A stretch of DNA of 64,000 nt from Rhodospirillaceae bacterium (GTDB lineage Bacteria; Pseudomonadota; Alphaproteobacteria; Rhodospirillales; Rhodospirillaceae): assembly GCA_029245025.1 (NCBI GenBank), contig JAQWQC010000001.1:1-64000 (forward strand). The letters are read 5' to 3'. Shown in pieces: positions 55,108-63,913 of this stretch. The notes under the pieces are model-generated. The model was not told where the DNA came from. It saw only the letters and a list, made by a program, of their open reading frames with translations, and did no database searches. Within the stretch, counting starts at the first letter, position 1, and the number at the start of each line of letters is the position of its first letter. Both the position numbers and the translations under genes were made by a program.

Positions 55108-56672
55108 CCGAGTTTGATAAAACAGATGACAGTGTTGTCGTTGTTATTGGCTCCGGTGCGGGTGGGGCAACGGTTGCTCATGAATTATGCGAGAAGGGCA
55201 TAAAAGTTGTCGTACTTGAGGCCGGACCGCGCTTCACAATTGACGATTTTCACAACAACGAATTGGCTGCGTATCAGCAGTTAACCTGGACAGATAAACG
55301 CTATGCCACTGGAGATTGGCCTGCGGCGACATTGGCGCCTGAGGGGCCGAATTGGATTGTCAAAGCCGTAGGCGGATCAACGGTGCATTGGAACGGCCTG
55401 AGTTTCCGCGCGCAGCCTCACGAATTTAAGGCTCTGACGACATATGGCGAAGTTGACGGTGCGTCGTTGGCCGACTGGCCTGTAACCTACGATGAGCTTG
55501 ATCCCTATTACAGCCGTGCTGAAGACAAGATGGGTGTCACCGGTACGCACGGTATTAAAAGGCATCCGGCTAACAACAATTACAAAGTGTTGTACAACGG
55601 CGCACAGCGTATCGGGTACACACAGATATCCAATGCACGACAAGCTATCAATTCAGAATTTCGTGACGGCCGAAGCGCCTGCATCCAGATGGGCTTTTGT
55701 AACCAAGGCTGCAAGATGGGTGCTAAGTGGTCGACACTGTACTCAGAAATTCCCAAAGCAGAAGAGACGGGCAATCTGGATCTCAGGTCTGGTTGTATGG
55801 TGCTGCGTATTGAGCACGACAAGGCGGGTAAGGCCAGCGGCGTTGTTTATGTTGATGCAGAAGGTGTAGAGCAACGCCAAAGCGCGCGCGTTGTTTGCGT
55901 GGCCGGAAATTCTATCGAAACGCCACGATTGCTCCTCAATTCACATTCATCTTTGTTTCCGGATGGATTGGCGAATTCCTCTGGAGAAGTCGGTCGTAAC
56001 TACACGCGCCATGTTGGTGCTATCGTTTTTGGTGAGTTTGATAAACCAGTCAATATGCATCGTGGCATCACGGTGCCCGGAACTGTGTTTGATGAAGCCC
56101 GGTTTGATCCGTCGCGTGGTTTTGCGGGCGGCTATCTCATTGAGGCGGTCAGCCTTGGCCTGACCAATTTGGCGGTGGTCGGTGACGCCTTTGGCTGGGG
56201 GAGAGGCTACACATCATTCCTTGAAAAATATGACCATCTCGCTGGCGTGCTCCTCAATGGCGAAGACATGCCGCGGTCGCAGAACGGCGTTTCCTTGCAT
56301 GATACGGAGTTGGATCAATATGGATTACCTGTGCCGGTCATCCATGTGGAAGAGCATCAAAATGACCACGCTATGTCTGCGCATTTCAAGGGGCAGGCTG
56401 AGGCTTTGCTTGACGCAGCCGGGTCGAATAAGAACCACCACGTTATTACAGCAGCGGCGACTCACAATATGGGAACCTGCCGAATGAGTGCGGCCGCTGA
56501 TAAAGGCGTAGTCAACGGCTTTGGGCAAACCCACGATGTTAAGAACTTATTTGTGTCTGACGGCAGTCAGTTCACTACGGCAACGGCCGAGAACCCAACA
56601 TTGACCATCGTAGCGTTGGCCATCCGTCAAGCTGATCACATCGCAGCGCGGATGAGTGCGAAGGAACTTTAG
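55104..56672 (+). CDS. GMC-family flavoprotein oxidoreductase
   Basis: The 522-residue protein has the FAD motif VVVVIGSGAGGATVAHELCEKG at the N-terminus and TWTDKRYATGDWPAATLAPEGPNW in the GMC region. At the end are MGTCRM and SDGSQFTTATAENPTLTIVALAIRQADHI, the usual GMC active-site and FAD segments. It resembles the gluconate/sorbose/alcohol dehydrogenase flavoproteins that pass electrons to a cytochrome. It has no own signal; export relies on the Tat subunit before it. ATG 55104 has GGAG 8 bases upstream. Electron acceptor unknown; no cytochrome gene is in this cluster. Confidence 0.9.
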   Translation: MTEFDKTDDSVVVVIGSGAGGATVAHELCEKGIKVVVLEAGPRFTIDDFHNNELAAYQQLTWTDKRYATGDWPAATLAPEGPNWIVKAVGGSTVHWNGLSFRAQPHEFKALTTYGEVDGASLADWPVTYDELDPYYSRAEDKMGVTGTHGIKRHPANNNYKVLYNGAQRIGYTQISNARQAINSEFRDGRSACIQMGFCNQGCKMGAKWSTLYSEIPKAEETGNLDLRSGCMVLRIEHDKAGKASGVVYVDAEGVEQRQSARVVCVAGNSIETPRLLLNSHSSLFPDGLANSSGEVGRNYTRHVGAIVFGEFDKPVNMHRGITVPGTVFDEARFDPSRGFAGGYLIEAVSLGLTNLAVVGDAFGWGRGYTSFLEKYDHLAGVLLNGEDMPRSQNGVSLHDTELDQYGLPVPVIHVEEHQNDHAMSAHFKGQAEALLDAAGSNKNHHVITAAATHNMGTCRMSAAADKGVVNGFGQTHDVKNLFVSDGSQFTTATAENPTLTIVALAIRQADHIAARMSAKEL

Positions 56673-56694
56673 TGATAGGCGTCTTACGCCGAAG

Positions 56695-57492
56695 TTATGC
56701 GCCCAAGAATTCTCTAACAACTTTGGCACAAGCCTCAGGTTGTTCGTAAAAAAGCCAGGCGCCGCCATTGGCAATTTCTACGTAAGTGCTGTTCGCCATT
56801 TGTTGATGCCGCGCTGCAACATCTCCGCTGTAAAAGTCTTCTTTGCCTCTGATCAATAGTGTGTGTTTGTTATATGATTCGCGCGCTTTCTCGCCGTCCC
56901 ATCGATAGAGGGCATGGTGCATGTCGAATGGCCGCTGGCGCGCCTTCAGACCAACTGTGAACGGTTGGGCCGTAACGTCTGGCGGCGTTTTTTCTGCGCT
57001 CATTTTTCGATAGACGGCCCAGGTTTGGGAAAGGAAGTCACCTTCAGAATCCATCGGTAAATCGCGAGTCATTGGCGTATTTTTTAGGGCTTCAAGTTGT
57101 TCAGGGCTCCGCGTACCGCCGCCAGACATAATGACCTTATCGACTCGGTCTGAGTGTCGATTGGCGAGCTCAATCGCAATGCTGACGCCACCGTGATGAC
57201 CGAGTAGATGAGTTTCTTGAACTCTCAGGTCATCCAGAACAGCGAGCACAGACTCTGTAAGGTCTGCTAGTTCTAGCTCGTGGTCTGGATTGTCGGACCG
57301 GCCATGTCCTGGCAGGTCGATGCCTACCACGCTAAACGAATCGGCGAGCAGTGCCGCCATTTTTTCATATTCTTCAGAAGACTGCGCTGATTGGTGGATC
57401 AACGTAAGAAAAGGGCCATTCCCTGCAACCCAATAGTGCATCTGTCCAAACCGAGTTTGGAGATATGCCCTGCGTAGGAGTTCAGGTGCCAC
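56695..57492 (-). CDS. Alpha/beta-hydrolase-fold protein, second of the GHHxG type
   Basis: The 265-residue protein has the fold (GNGPFLTLIHQSAQSSEEYEKMAALLAD, VVGIDLPGHGRSDNPDHE) and the elbow THLLGHHGGVSIAIELANR. The nucleophile Ser is replaced by His in G-H-H-G-G. The segment that should hold the catalytic His reads NGGAWLFYEQPEACAKVV, with Ala. It is clearly related to the protein at 30384. It is last in a minus-strand operon behind a VOC lipoprotein, lipoyl carrier and E1 enzyme. Start is GTG. Likely an alpha/beta-hydrolase with altered chemistry or a binding protein. Confidence 0.8.
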   Translation of the reverse strand: MAPELLRRAYLQTRFGQMHYWVAGNGPFLTLIHQSAQSSEEYEKMAALLADSFSVVGIDLPGHGRSDNPDHELELADLTESVLAVLDDLRVQETHLLGHHGGVSIAIELANRHSDRVDKVIMSGGGTRSPEQLEALKNTPMTRDLPMDSEGDFLSQTWAVYRKMSAEKTPPDVTAQPFTVGLKARQRPFDMHHALYRWDGEKARESYNKHTLLIRGKEDFYSGDVAARHQQMANSTYVEIANGGAWLFYEQPEACAKVVREFLGA

Positions 57493-57506
57493 GACCAGGT
57501 GATCGT

Positions 57507-58157
57507 TTATTCAGGGAAGGGCATCGTCGGTGTCACGCCATCCCAATTCTCAGCTGCGTCGCGCATGTAATGGAGTAAGCCGCCAATAAACTCGTTGTAT
57601 TCGACGTACTCCATGTACCCGCCATAAGTCGCACGCGCATCGACGTAAGCTAATCGATTACCCGGCTCAAAATGGCCGAGTACTGCAAGTGGGTATCCTG
57701 CGGCTTCAGCCTCAGCAATAGATGCGTCTAAGTCGTTCGTCAGTTTTGCGATGTGGTGGAATCCTCCACCGTTGTTTGCAACATCAGAGTAAATACTTGG
57801 GCGGTCATCATTTGGTTGAATCAATTCGATGAAACTGTCGCCTGAGTAGGCCAGCCCGATTTTGATGTCGAATGGTAAAGGTGCGCCGTCTTTGTCGTTC
57901 ATGACAAAGCTCTCAAATACGAGGAAGGGGCCAATCTTAAGTTTCTCAGTCCATTCTTTAATGCTGGCTTCCATGTCCGTAACGACAAAACAGGTCTGGT
58001 AAATGGCGTCGATGAGATGCTCTCTGGGTGAGTCAGTAGCAGCGCTTGTAACTGCGTCCTCGCTGGCGTCAGAGCATCCGGCTAAACCGGTTAGGGCAGC
58101 GACAGAGGACAGAGTGCCAAAGGTACGGCGTGACACGGGAGATTTAGATTTTGTCAT
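57507..58157 (-). CDS. Tat-exported VOC-domain lipoprotein
   Basis: The N-terminus KSPVSRRTFGTLSSVAALTGLAGCSD has both a twin-arginine motif and a lipobox (LAGC), so it is a Tat-exported lipoprotein. The remainder is one VOC domain: IYQTCFVVTDMEASIKEWTEKLKIGPFLVFE, GDSFIELIQPNDD and GGGFHHIAKLTNDLDASIAEAEAAGYP. It resembles the glyoxalase-type or methylmalonyl-CoA-epimerase-like group. It lies between the lipoyl protein and the alpha/beta-hydrolase in one operon. It may bind a metal and an oxidised intermediate in the periplasm (inference). Confidence 0.85.
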   Translation of the reverse strand: MTKSKSPVSRRTFGTLSSVAALTGLAGCSDASEDAVTSAATDSPREHLIDAIYQTCFVVTDMEASIKEWTEKLKIGPFLVFESFVMNDKDGAPLPFDIKIGLAYSGDSFIELIQPNDDRPSIYSDVANNGGGFHHIAKLTNDLDASIAEAEAAGYPLAVLGHFEPGNRLAYVDARATYGGYMEYVEYNEFIGGLLHYMRDAAENWDGVTPTMPFPE

Positions 58158-58174
58158 CAGACTAGCTTTCCTGG

Positions 58175-58411
58175 CTATTGCACAATCTCGGCGATTGGAT
58201 CCCCAACCTTGTAGGTTTGTCCAACTTCGCCAATACAGGTGAACAATCCTTCAAAAGGGCTCTCCACCTCAACGGTCGTTTTTTCAGTTTCCAGGGCGTA
58301 GATCGGTTGCCCCAGCGAGACTTGGGCGCCGCTTTCAACAAACCACTCCCGCAAGGTCCCCTCCTGCATAGAGACGGCGAGCTTCGGCAGCTTCAGCATT
58401 ATTTTTGCCAT
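58175..58411 (-). CDS. Stand-alone lipoyl-domain protein
   Basis: This 78-residue protein is one biotinyl/lipoyl-attachment domain: LPKLAVSMQEGTLREWFVESGAQVSLGQPIYALETEKTTVEVESPFEGLF. The modified Lys is in ETEKTT, near residue 43. In typical E2 proteins this domain is joined to a peripheral-subunit-binding and an acyltransferase domain, which are missing here. AGGAG lies upstream of the ATG. It starts 12 bases after the E1 fusion stops, so it is the likely carrier for that enzyme. Confidence 0.9.
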   Translation of the reverse strand: MAKIMLKLPKLAVSMQEGTLREWFVESGAQVSLGQPIYALETEKTTVEVESPFEGLFTCIGEVGQTYKVGDPIAEIVQ

Positions 58412-58423
58412 TTGATAGGGCTC

Positions 58424-60451
58424 CTAGCCAGCAATCTGAGCCGCAACCTTTTTAATCTTGTCGGCATTCAGGAAGTGCAATGATTCAAGGCTGGGCGTGA
58501 AGGGGACGGGTGTGTAGGACCCACCGATCCTCTTGATCGGTGCTTTTAACTCGCCGTGCAGCTCTTCGCTCAGTTTTGCGGCCAACTCGGCGCCAAAACC
58601 GCCAAACTCAACGGCCGCATGGGCGATGACGCAGCGCCCTGTTTTCTTAACAGACTCAAGGCAAGTCGATAGGTCCAGCGGCACCAATGACCGCAAATCT
58701 ATGAGTTCGGCATCAATTCCGTCTTCCGCCAACGCGTCTGCGGCCGCAGCGGCTTCAACCGCCGCCCAGCCATAGGAAATCAACGTCACATCCTTGCCTT
58801 CGCGTCTGACCGCTGCTTTGCCTAAGGGGATCTCGTAATACCCCTCCGGGACTTCAGCTGGCACGTAATAGCAGCGCATGGGTTCAATCACCATGACGGG
58901 GTCTGGGTCCGCAATGGCGGCGAGGAGGAGGCCCTTGGCGTCCGCTGCAGTGCTTGGTGCGACGACTTTGATTCCCGGGGTATGGGTAAAGAACGCTTCT
59001 AGTGATTGAGAGTGTTGTGCAGCAAAGTTGCCGATGTTGCCAGCTGTCACTGTCCGAATGGTGATGGGTACGCTGGTTCGTCCTCCAGACATGTAGCGTA
59101 GTTTGGCTGCATGGTTGGCGATTTGATCCATGCACACCATGGTGAAATCATTGATCATAATTTCAGGCACAGGTTTCATGCCTGATAAGGATGCGCCAAT
59201 GGCGGCACCGATAATGGCCTGTTCAGAAATAGGTGTGGCACGCACACGGTCTTCGCCATGTTTGGTGGAAAGGCCAACGGTAGCTTTGGTTACCCCGCCA
59301 GCGGGATCAGCAATATCTTCTCCCAGCAGAAAAACATCAGGATCTTTTTCTAGTGCGAGATCGAGGGCTTCTGTAATCGCCTGACACATCGTGATGGTTT
59401 GCATTTGTCTGCCAGAAAGATCCGGCTCAGTTTTGCTATCCGGTGTACCCACGTAGGGGACATCTGCCGTGTTGGCAAACACGTCGATATAAAGTTCATC
59501 TTCGCTTGGCATATCGGCGGCCATAGACTGCTCGACGGCATCTTCCACCTCTGTCTTGGCGGCTGCTTCAATCGCATCTAGGTCTTCTGCCGTTGCGTCC
59601 CCTCGATCAATCAGTGTTGCGCGGAATTTGGCAATTGGAGGATTGGCGCGCGCTTCGGCCAGTTCCTCCTGGTCCATATGATCTTCTTGACTGCCGAAGG
59701 AGTGACCCTGAAGGCGATAGGCTTTGCACTCCAATAAAGTTGGACCCTTATCCGATCTCGCCCGTTCAATTGCTATTTTTGCTGCGCTATGGATCGCATC
59801 TGGGTCTGTGCCATCTACGGTTTCACCGACCAGGCCGTAGCCTGCTGCACGCCCGGCAATGCTCTTGCTCCGCGTTGAATCTGCAAACGAAGTGTATTCT
59901 GCGTAGGCATTGTTTTGACAAAGGAACACGACCGGCAAATCCCAGAGGGCTGCCATATTGATGCTTTCGTTGAAGGCACCGATGTTGGAGGCGCCCTCAC
60001 CAAAATTGACGACCACTACTCGTCCGGTGCCTTTGAGTTTTGCAGCAAGCGCAAGACCGTTCGCTATTGGCATGCCGGCGCCGACGATCCCTGTTGTCAC
60101 CATAATGCCGGCATTTGGGTCAGACAGATGCATGGCGCCACCTTTGCCCTTTGACGTACCGTTCACTTTGCCCATCATCTCGCCAATGATTTCAGCCATG
60201 GGCGTACCCTTAGCGACAATATCGTGGACACCGCGATAGGTTGTTACAACCTGATCATCTTCATTGAGCAAAGGTGCGATCGAAGCTGGGATCGCTTCCT
60301 GCCCGCCGCATGGGTAGTATTGAAACTGGAGGGCGCCAGCAGCCAGCAATTGCTGAATGCGCTGATCGCATGCCTCTATTCGGGTCATTGTCTTATAAAT
60401 GGAAAGAGCAGTGACCTGCGGTAGGGCGTTTGGAAAGGCTTGATCGGACAT
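58424..60451 (-). CDS. TPP-dependent 2-oxoacid/acetoin dehydrogenase E1, alpha-beta fusion
   Basis: The 675-residue protein joins an E1-alpha half (residues about 1-330; GKGGAMHLSDPNAGIMVTTGIVGAGMPIANGLALA and the TPP segment NFGEGASNIGAFNESINMAALWDLPVVFLCQNN) to an E1-beta half (about 350-675; LLGEDIADPAGGVTKATVGL, TPISEQAIIGAAIGASLSGMKPVPEI, GGFGAELAAKLSEELHG). The fused layout is used by some acetoin and 2-oxoisovalerate E1 enzymes. It decarboxylates a 2-oxoacid or cleaves a diketone and loads the acyl group on the lipoyl carrier. No E2 transferase or E3 is adjacent. Confidence 0.92.
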   Translation of the reverse strand: MSDQAFPNALPQVTALSIYKTMTRIEACDQRIQQLLAAGALQFQYYPCGGQEAIPASIAPLLNEDDQVVTTYRGVHDIVAKGTPMAEIIGEMMGKVNGTSKGKGGAMHLSDPNAGIMVTTGIVGAGMPIANGLALAAKLKGTGRVVVVNFGEGASNIGAFNESINMAALWDLPVVFLCQNNAYAEYTSFADSTRSKSIAGRAAGYGLVGETVDGTDPDAIHSAAKIAIERARSDKGPTLLECKAYRLQGHSFGSQEDHMDQEELAEARANPPIAKFRATLIDRGDATAEDLDAIEAAAKTEVEDAVEQSMAADMPSEDELYIDVFANTADVPYVGTPDSKTEPDLSGRQMQTITMCQAITEALDLALEKDPDVFLLGEDIADPAGGVTKATVGLSTKHGEDRVRATPISEQAIIGAAIGASLSGMKPVPEIMINDFTMVCMDQIANHAAKLRYMSGGRTSVPITIRTVTAGNIGNFAAQHSQSLEAFFTHTPGIKVVAPSTAADAKGLLLAAIADPDPVMVIEPMRCYYVPAEVPEGYYEIPLGKAAVRREGKDVTLISYGWAAVEAAAAADALAEDGIDAELIDLRSLVPLDLSTCLESVKKTGRCVIAHAAVEFGGFGAELAAKLSEELHGELKAPIKRIGGSYTPVPFTPSLESLHFLNADKIKKVAAQIAG

Positions 60452-60570
60452 CGGTTTGGCATCCCCCTAATGTAACGACGAGAGGGCAGGAGCACAGGAT
60501 TCTTAGTCGCCTTTTTCCACCCTCAAGTTTATAGATTGCACGCTAGAAACAGCGCGGGGAAGGCCTAAGT

Positions 60571-61770
60571 CTAAATTTTTCGCTGTGCGAGTGCGAGGCC
60601 GCACAGGATGGAAAAGCCGCTGGCCAACTGCAGGGCTGTTTGCGGCGACTGTGTTTCCGCGACAAAGCCCCAGATTGGGCTAGATAGGGCGGTCGCTCCC
60701 ATAAAGACAGTTGTCATCAAAGCTAGGCCACGGCCGCGGAGAGCGTCAGGCAATTGAAGTTGGGCGCTGACTTGGAAGGTCGTCATTATAAAGAACGAAG
60801 CGATACCGATCACTGCCATCAAAATCGTCAACATCAGGAAAGAATTTGTGAATGACAGAAGACCGATGCAGACGGCGTGAAGAAGAATTGCGCCTGATAC
60901 TGCTGTGGTTCTCGACGCGATTCTCGACAAAAAACCGTAGAGCGATGCTCCAGCTATGGCCCCTAAGCCAAACACACCGTAGAGCGTTCCAAACTCTGCC
61001 GCATCATTTGTAATAAGTGGTACGATGGCCAGAACCGTAGACCAAACACAAAAGTACAATCCGCCACGTAAGAGAATTGATGCATAGCTTGGGCTTGAAT
61101 GCACCCATGTCTTGAGATCGAGAAGACCTTGAGTGAGAGTTGGCTTGTGACCCCTGCGTGCGGTTGCAGTGGTGTGTAGTCTCATCAAGATTCCCACATA
61201 CAACAGATAGATTCCCGAGTTTGCGACAAAGAGTGCCATTGCTCCAATAGCTGGGAGTAGGAATCCAGCTAAAGCTGGCCCGATGATACGACCGCCATTT
61301 ACAGCCATGCTGTTCAAGCTGACCGCAAAGGGAAGGCGGTCCTTGTCTATTAGTGAAGTCAGAAATGCGGACTGAGTTGGCAACTTCATTGCATTGCCCA
61401 CAGCTAGCAGCACCGTGCAGGCCAGAAGTGCGATTGGGCTGCGCATATCTGTCAAAGCCATGGCGGCCACAGCCAAAGGTGACAGCATCATCCAGACTTG
61501 AGAGAAGATCAGGAGCTTCCGACGGTCGAACATGTCCGCGATTGCGCCAGCCGGTAGCGATAGAATCATTACGGGCATAAAAAGTGCTGTTTGAACAAGC
61601 GATATCATAATTGGATCGCCGTTGGTCCAATCCCGCATAAGCCATGTGACGGCGATGTTTTGCATCCAGAAAGCTGTCGTCGATAGAGACATACCGATCC
61701 AGAAGGCTCGGAAGCGGGGAACCGCTAGCGGCGACCACGTAGAGACGGGAGCATCATTTTCTATTGTCAT
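60571..61770 (-). CDS. MFS transporter (EntS/DHA3-like)
   Basis: About 12 membrane helices are predicted in 399 residues from ATG 61770 (GTG 61842 would add 24). The start PLAVPRFRAFWIGMSLSTTAFWMQNIAVTWLMRDWTNGDPIMISLVQTALFMPVMILSLPAGAIADMFDRRKLL carries the helix 2-3 loop of the drug:H+ antiporter-3/EntS group. Members usually export siderophores, drugs or metabolites. It could export a toxic intermediate or unused product. It is alone on the minus strand, facing away from the MBL gene at 61895. Confidence 0.87.
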   Translation of the reverse strand: MTIENDAPVSTWSPLAVPRFRAFWIGMSLSTTAFWMQNIAVTWLMRDWTNGDPIMISLVQTALFMPVMILSLPAGAIADMFDRRKLLIFSQVWMMLSPLAVAAMALTDMRSPIALLACTVLLAVGNAMKLPTQSAFLTSLIDKDRLPFAVSLNSMAVNGGRIIGPALAGFLLPAIGAMALFVANSGIYLLYVGILMRLHTTATARRGHKPTLTQGLLDLKTWVHSSPSYASILLRGGLYFCVWSTVLAIVPLITNDAAEFGTLYGVFGLGAIAGASLYGFLSRIASRTTAVSGAILLHAVCIGLLSFTNSFLMLTILMAVIGIASFFIMTTFQVSAQLQLPDALRGRGLALMTTVFMGATALSSPIWGFVAETQSPQTALQLASGFSILCGLALAQRKI

Positions 61771-61894
61771 GCTGTCTTTCGCTTTGGCCTCAAACGCGGT
61801 ATTGCGATCTGGTAGTTTTACGCGGCTGGATGTAAAGCCCACCTAGCCTTAATCCCTATGACTCTGCAATCCCTGACCTAAGGACGCGTTCATC

Positions 61895-62941
61895 GTGCCG
61901 ACGCCCACCGAACAAAAAGAAATACCGCTGGAGTTCCCATGGTCAGAGGCGCCTGGGCCAGGAACTGGCATTGAGGTCGCGCCAGGCGTGAATTGGGTTC
62001 GCATGCCGCTGCCATTTGCTCTGGATCACATAAACCTTTGGGTTCTTGAGGACTCCGATGGCTGGGTCTTGGTTGATAGCGGGTTTGATTCTTCTGTCAC
62101 CCAGGAGGCGTGGGCACAGTTGTTTGACTCTGTGTTTGTTGGAAAGAATCCGAAGCGCCTCATTTGTACCCATCACCACCCTGATCACATGGGGTTGGCT
62201 GGTTGGCTTATGAAGACATATGACATTACGTTGTCTACCACTCAAAGAGAATGGGATGCCTATCATCTGTGGTCGCGATTAAAGCCCGATGCTGTTACCG
62301 AAATGATGGGTCGGTTTTACAAGCGGGGCGGCGTGTCTGGGGACCGCCAGGAAATCGATCTCCAGCGTCGCAAGGATATGTCTTCACGTGAACGCATCAG
62401 CCCTGATGGGTTCGATTATATCCAAGATGCGGATGAGATCGGGGTCGGTGGACAAACGTGGGCGGTGAATATTGGTACGGGTCACGCCCCTGAGCTGGCT
62501 GCTCTTTTTCGAGCGAACGACAAAGTCTTGATTTCAGGGGATCAGGTGCTCCCCAAGATTTCACCCAATGTCAGCGTTATGCCCTTTGCTCTTGATGAAA
62601 ATCCCCTCAAGGACTTTCTCGAGAGTTTGGATCGTTTTCGTCAACTGCCGTCAGATACACTTGTACTGCCCTCACACAAACTGCCCTTCTACGGTCTACA
62701 CGATCGAATAGATTCCCTGAAGGCGCATCATATGGATCGTTTAGACGACGCTTTGACCGCTTGTCGTGAGTCTGTGACGGCAGCGCAGGCGACGACAGTT
62801 CTTTTTCCACGGGCTTTGACAGACCATCAATATTTCTTTGCTCTCGGTGAAACCTTGGCGCATCTGAATTATCTCTGGCACGCCAAAAATGTGTCACGCG
62901 AAGAGGATGCGGACGGGACGTTCCTATTTGAACGCGTTTGA
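61895..62941 (+). CDS. MBL-fold hydrolase, paralogue of the one at 38560
   Basis: It has the same length (348 residues) and plan as the protein at 38560. The zinc motif HHHPDHMGLAGWL is at H93-x-H95-x-D97-H98, and VNIGTGHAPELAALF, ISGDQVLPKISPNVSVMPF and LPSHKLPF follow. Start is GTG. No signal peptide. It is divergent from the MFS gene and lies before the IclR gene. A second CaiB-like gene begins at 63914, which repeats the CaiB + MBL pairing seen at 36208-39606. Confidence 0.88.
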   Translation: MPTPTEQKEIPLEFPWSEAPGPGTGIEVAPGVNWVRMPLPFALDHINLWVLEDSDGWVLVDSGFDSSVTQEAWAQLFDSVFVGKNPKRLICTHHHPDHMGLAGWLMKTYDITLSTTQREWDAYHLWSRLKPDAVTEMMGRFYKRGGVSGDRQEIDLQRRKDMSSRERISPDGFDYIQDADEIGVGGQTWAVNIGTGHAPELAALFRANDKVLISGDQVLPKISPNVSVMPFALDENPLKDFLESLDRFRQLPSDTLVLPSHKLPFYGLHDRIDSLKAHHMDRLDDALTACRESVTAAQATTVLFPRALTDHQYFFALGETLAHLNYLWHAKNVSREEDADGTFLFERV

Positions 62942-63039
62942 ACGGTTGAGTGGTGGGCTTGTGAGTCTTTCATTTAGCCTCTAGATTAAAGCTCGAAATG
63001 TGAGCTAATCGTGAGCTCCGTCTTCTGGTCCAAAAGTGA

Positions 63040-63813
63040 ATGACGCAACCCGTACAATCTTTTAATCGAGGCTTGCAGATCCTCGAGTATCTAAACCGTC
63101 ACAACGGTTCCAATGCCAATGCAGTGTCACGTGGAACAGGCTTAACGCGGGGTACGACGTTTCGTCTGCTCGAAACTTTGCGCCAGTCAAACTTTGTGCG
63201 GCGTGATTCGCAATCAGGTCAGTATTGGCTTGAGCGACAAGTGCGTGCGCTGTCAGACGGTTATTCGGATGAGCAATGGATCGACGACATCGCGCATCCG
63301 AAGTTACAAAGTGTCGGGCAGGAAGTGGTTTGGCCGCTCACGTTATCGACGCCATCTGGTATCTTCATGCTGATCCGTCTCAATACGGATTTTGAGAGCC
63401 CGCTTTCACAGAATCGATTTCTCACCGGACATCGCGTTCCGGTTCTAGATAGTGCGTCGGGATTGGTCTTTCTCAGTTTTTGTGATGAAGGGCAGCGACA
63501 AACCTTAATCGAGATGGCATCCAATTCAGGTCAGCAAAGTGCCAACTCTCTCCACAAGAATGAAAAAGCGCTGAACATTCGAATGAATGAAGTGCGGAAA
63601 GCTGGCTTTGCGAAACGCCAAGAGAAGACACGATCAGTCTTGTCAGTTCCTATATTTTCCAATTCCCGTGTCTTTGCCTGTCTTGCAATGCGTTATTTCA
63701 CATCCGCTTTGTCTGACGATGAACTTCAATCGAAGTTTCTTCCAATTCTTCTCGAGACGTCGGAATTCATAGGTAAAGCCTTCGAGGCTGGCAAAAATAC
63801 CATGAAGAAATAA
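63040..63813 (+). CDS. IclR-family transcriptional regulator
   Basis: The 257-residue protein has an N-terminal winged helix (FNRGLQILEYLNRHNGSNANAVSRGTGLTRGTTFRLLETLRQSNFVRRD) and an IclR effector domain (HPKLQSVGQEVVWPLTLSTPSGIFMLIRL ... LVFLSFCDEGQRQTLIEM). Length is normal. IclR proteins often control aromatic-acid catabolic genes. It lies between the MBL gene and a CaiB-type gene that starts 101 bases downstream, which is its likely target. Confidence 0.92.
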   Translation: MTQPVQSFNRGLQILEYLNRHNGSNANAVSRGTGLTRGTTFRLLETLRQSNFVRRDSQSGQYWLERQVRALSDGYSDEQWIDDIAHPKLQSVGQEVVWPLTLSTPSGIFMLIRLNTDFESPLSQNRFLTGHRVPVLDSASGLVFLSFCDEGQRQTLIEMASNSGQQSANSLHKNEKALNIRMNEVRKAGFAKRQEKTRSVLSVPIFSNSRVFACLAMRYFTSALSDDELQSKFLPILLETSEFIGKAFEAGKNTMKK

Positions 63814-63913
63814 GCTCGAATAGCGAGCACTTAAGGGTCGTCGACTAAGGGAAGTGCACCGGTCAGCCTATTTTCAATGCAACAAGAACGATTAGTGAAA
63901 TGGGATGCAATAG

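Noticed and set aside
56678-56690. GGCGT-CTT-ACGCC hairpin between convergent GMC and alpha/beta-hydrolase genes
   Set aside because: Stem of only 5 bp with a 3-base loop and no T-run on either side, so not a convincing terminator.
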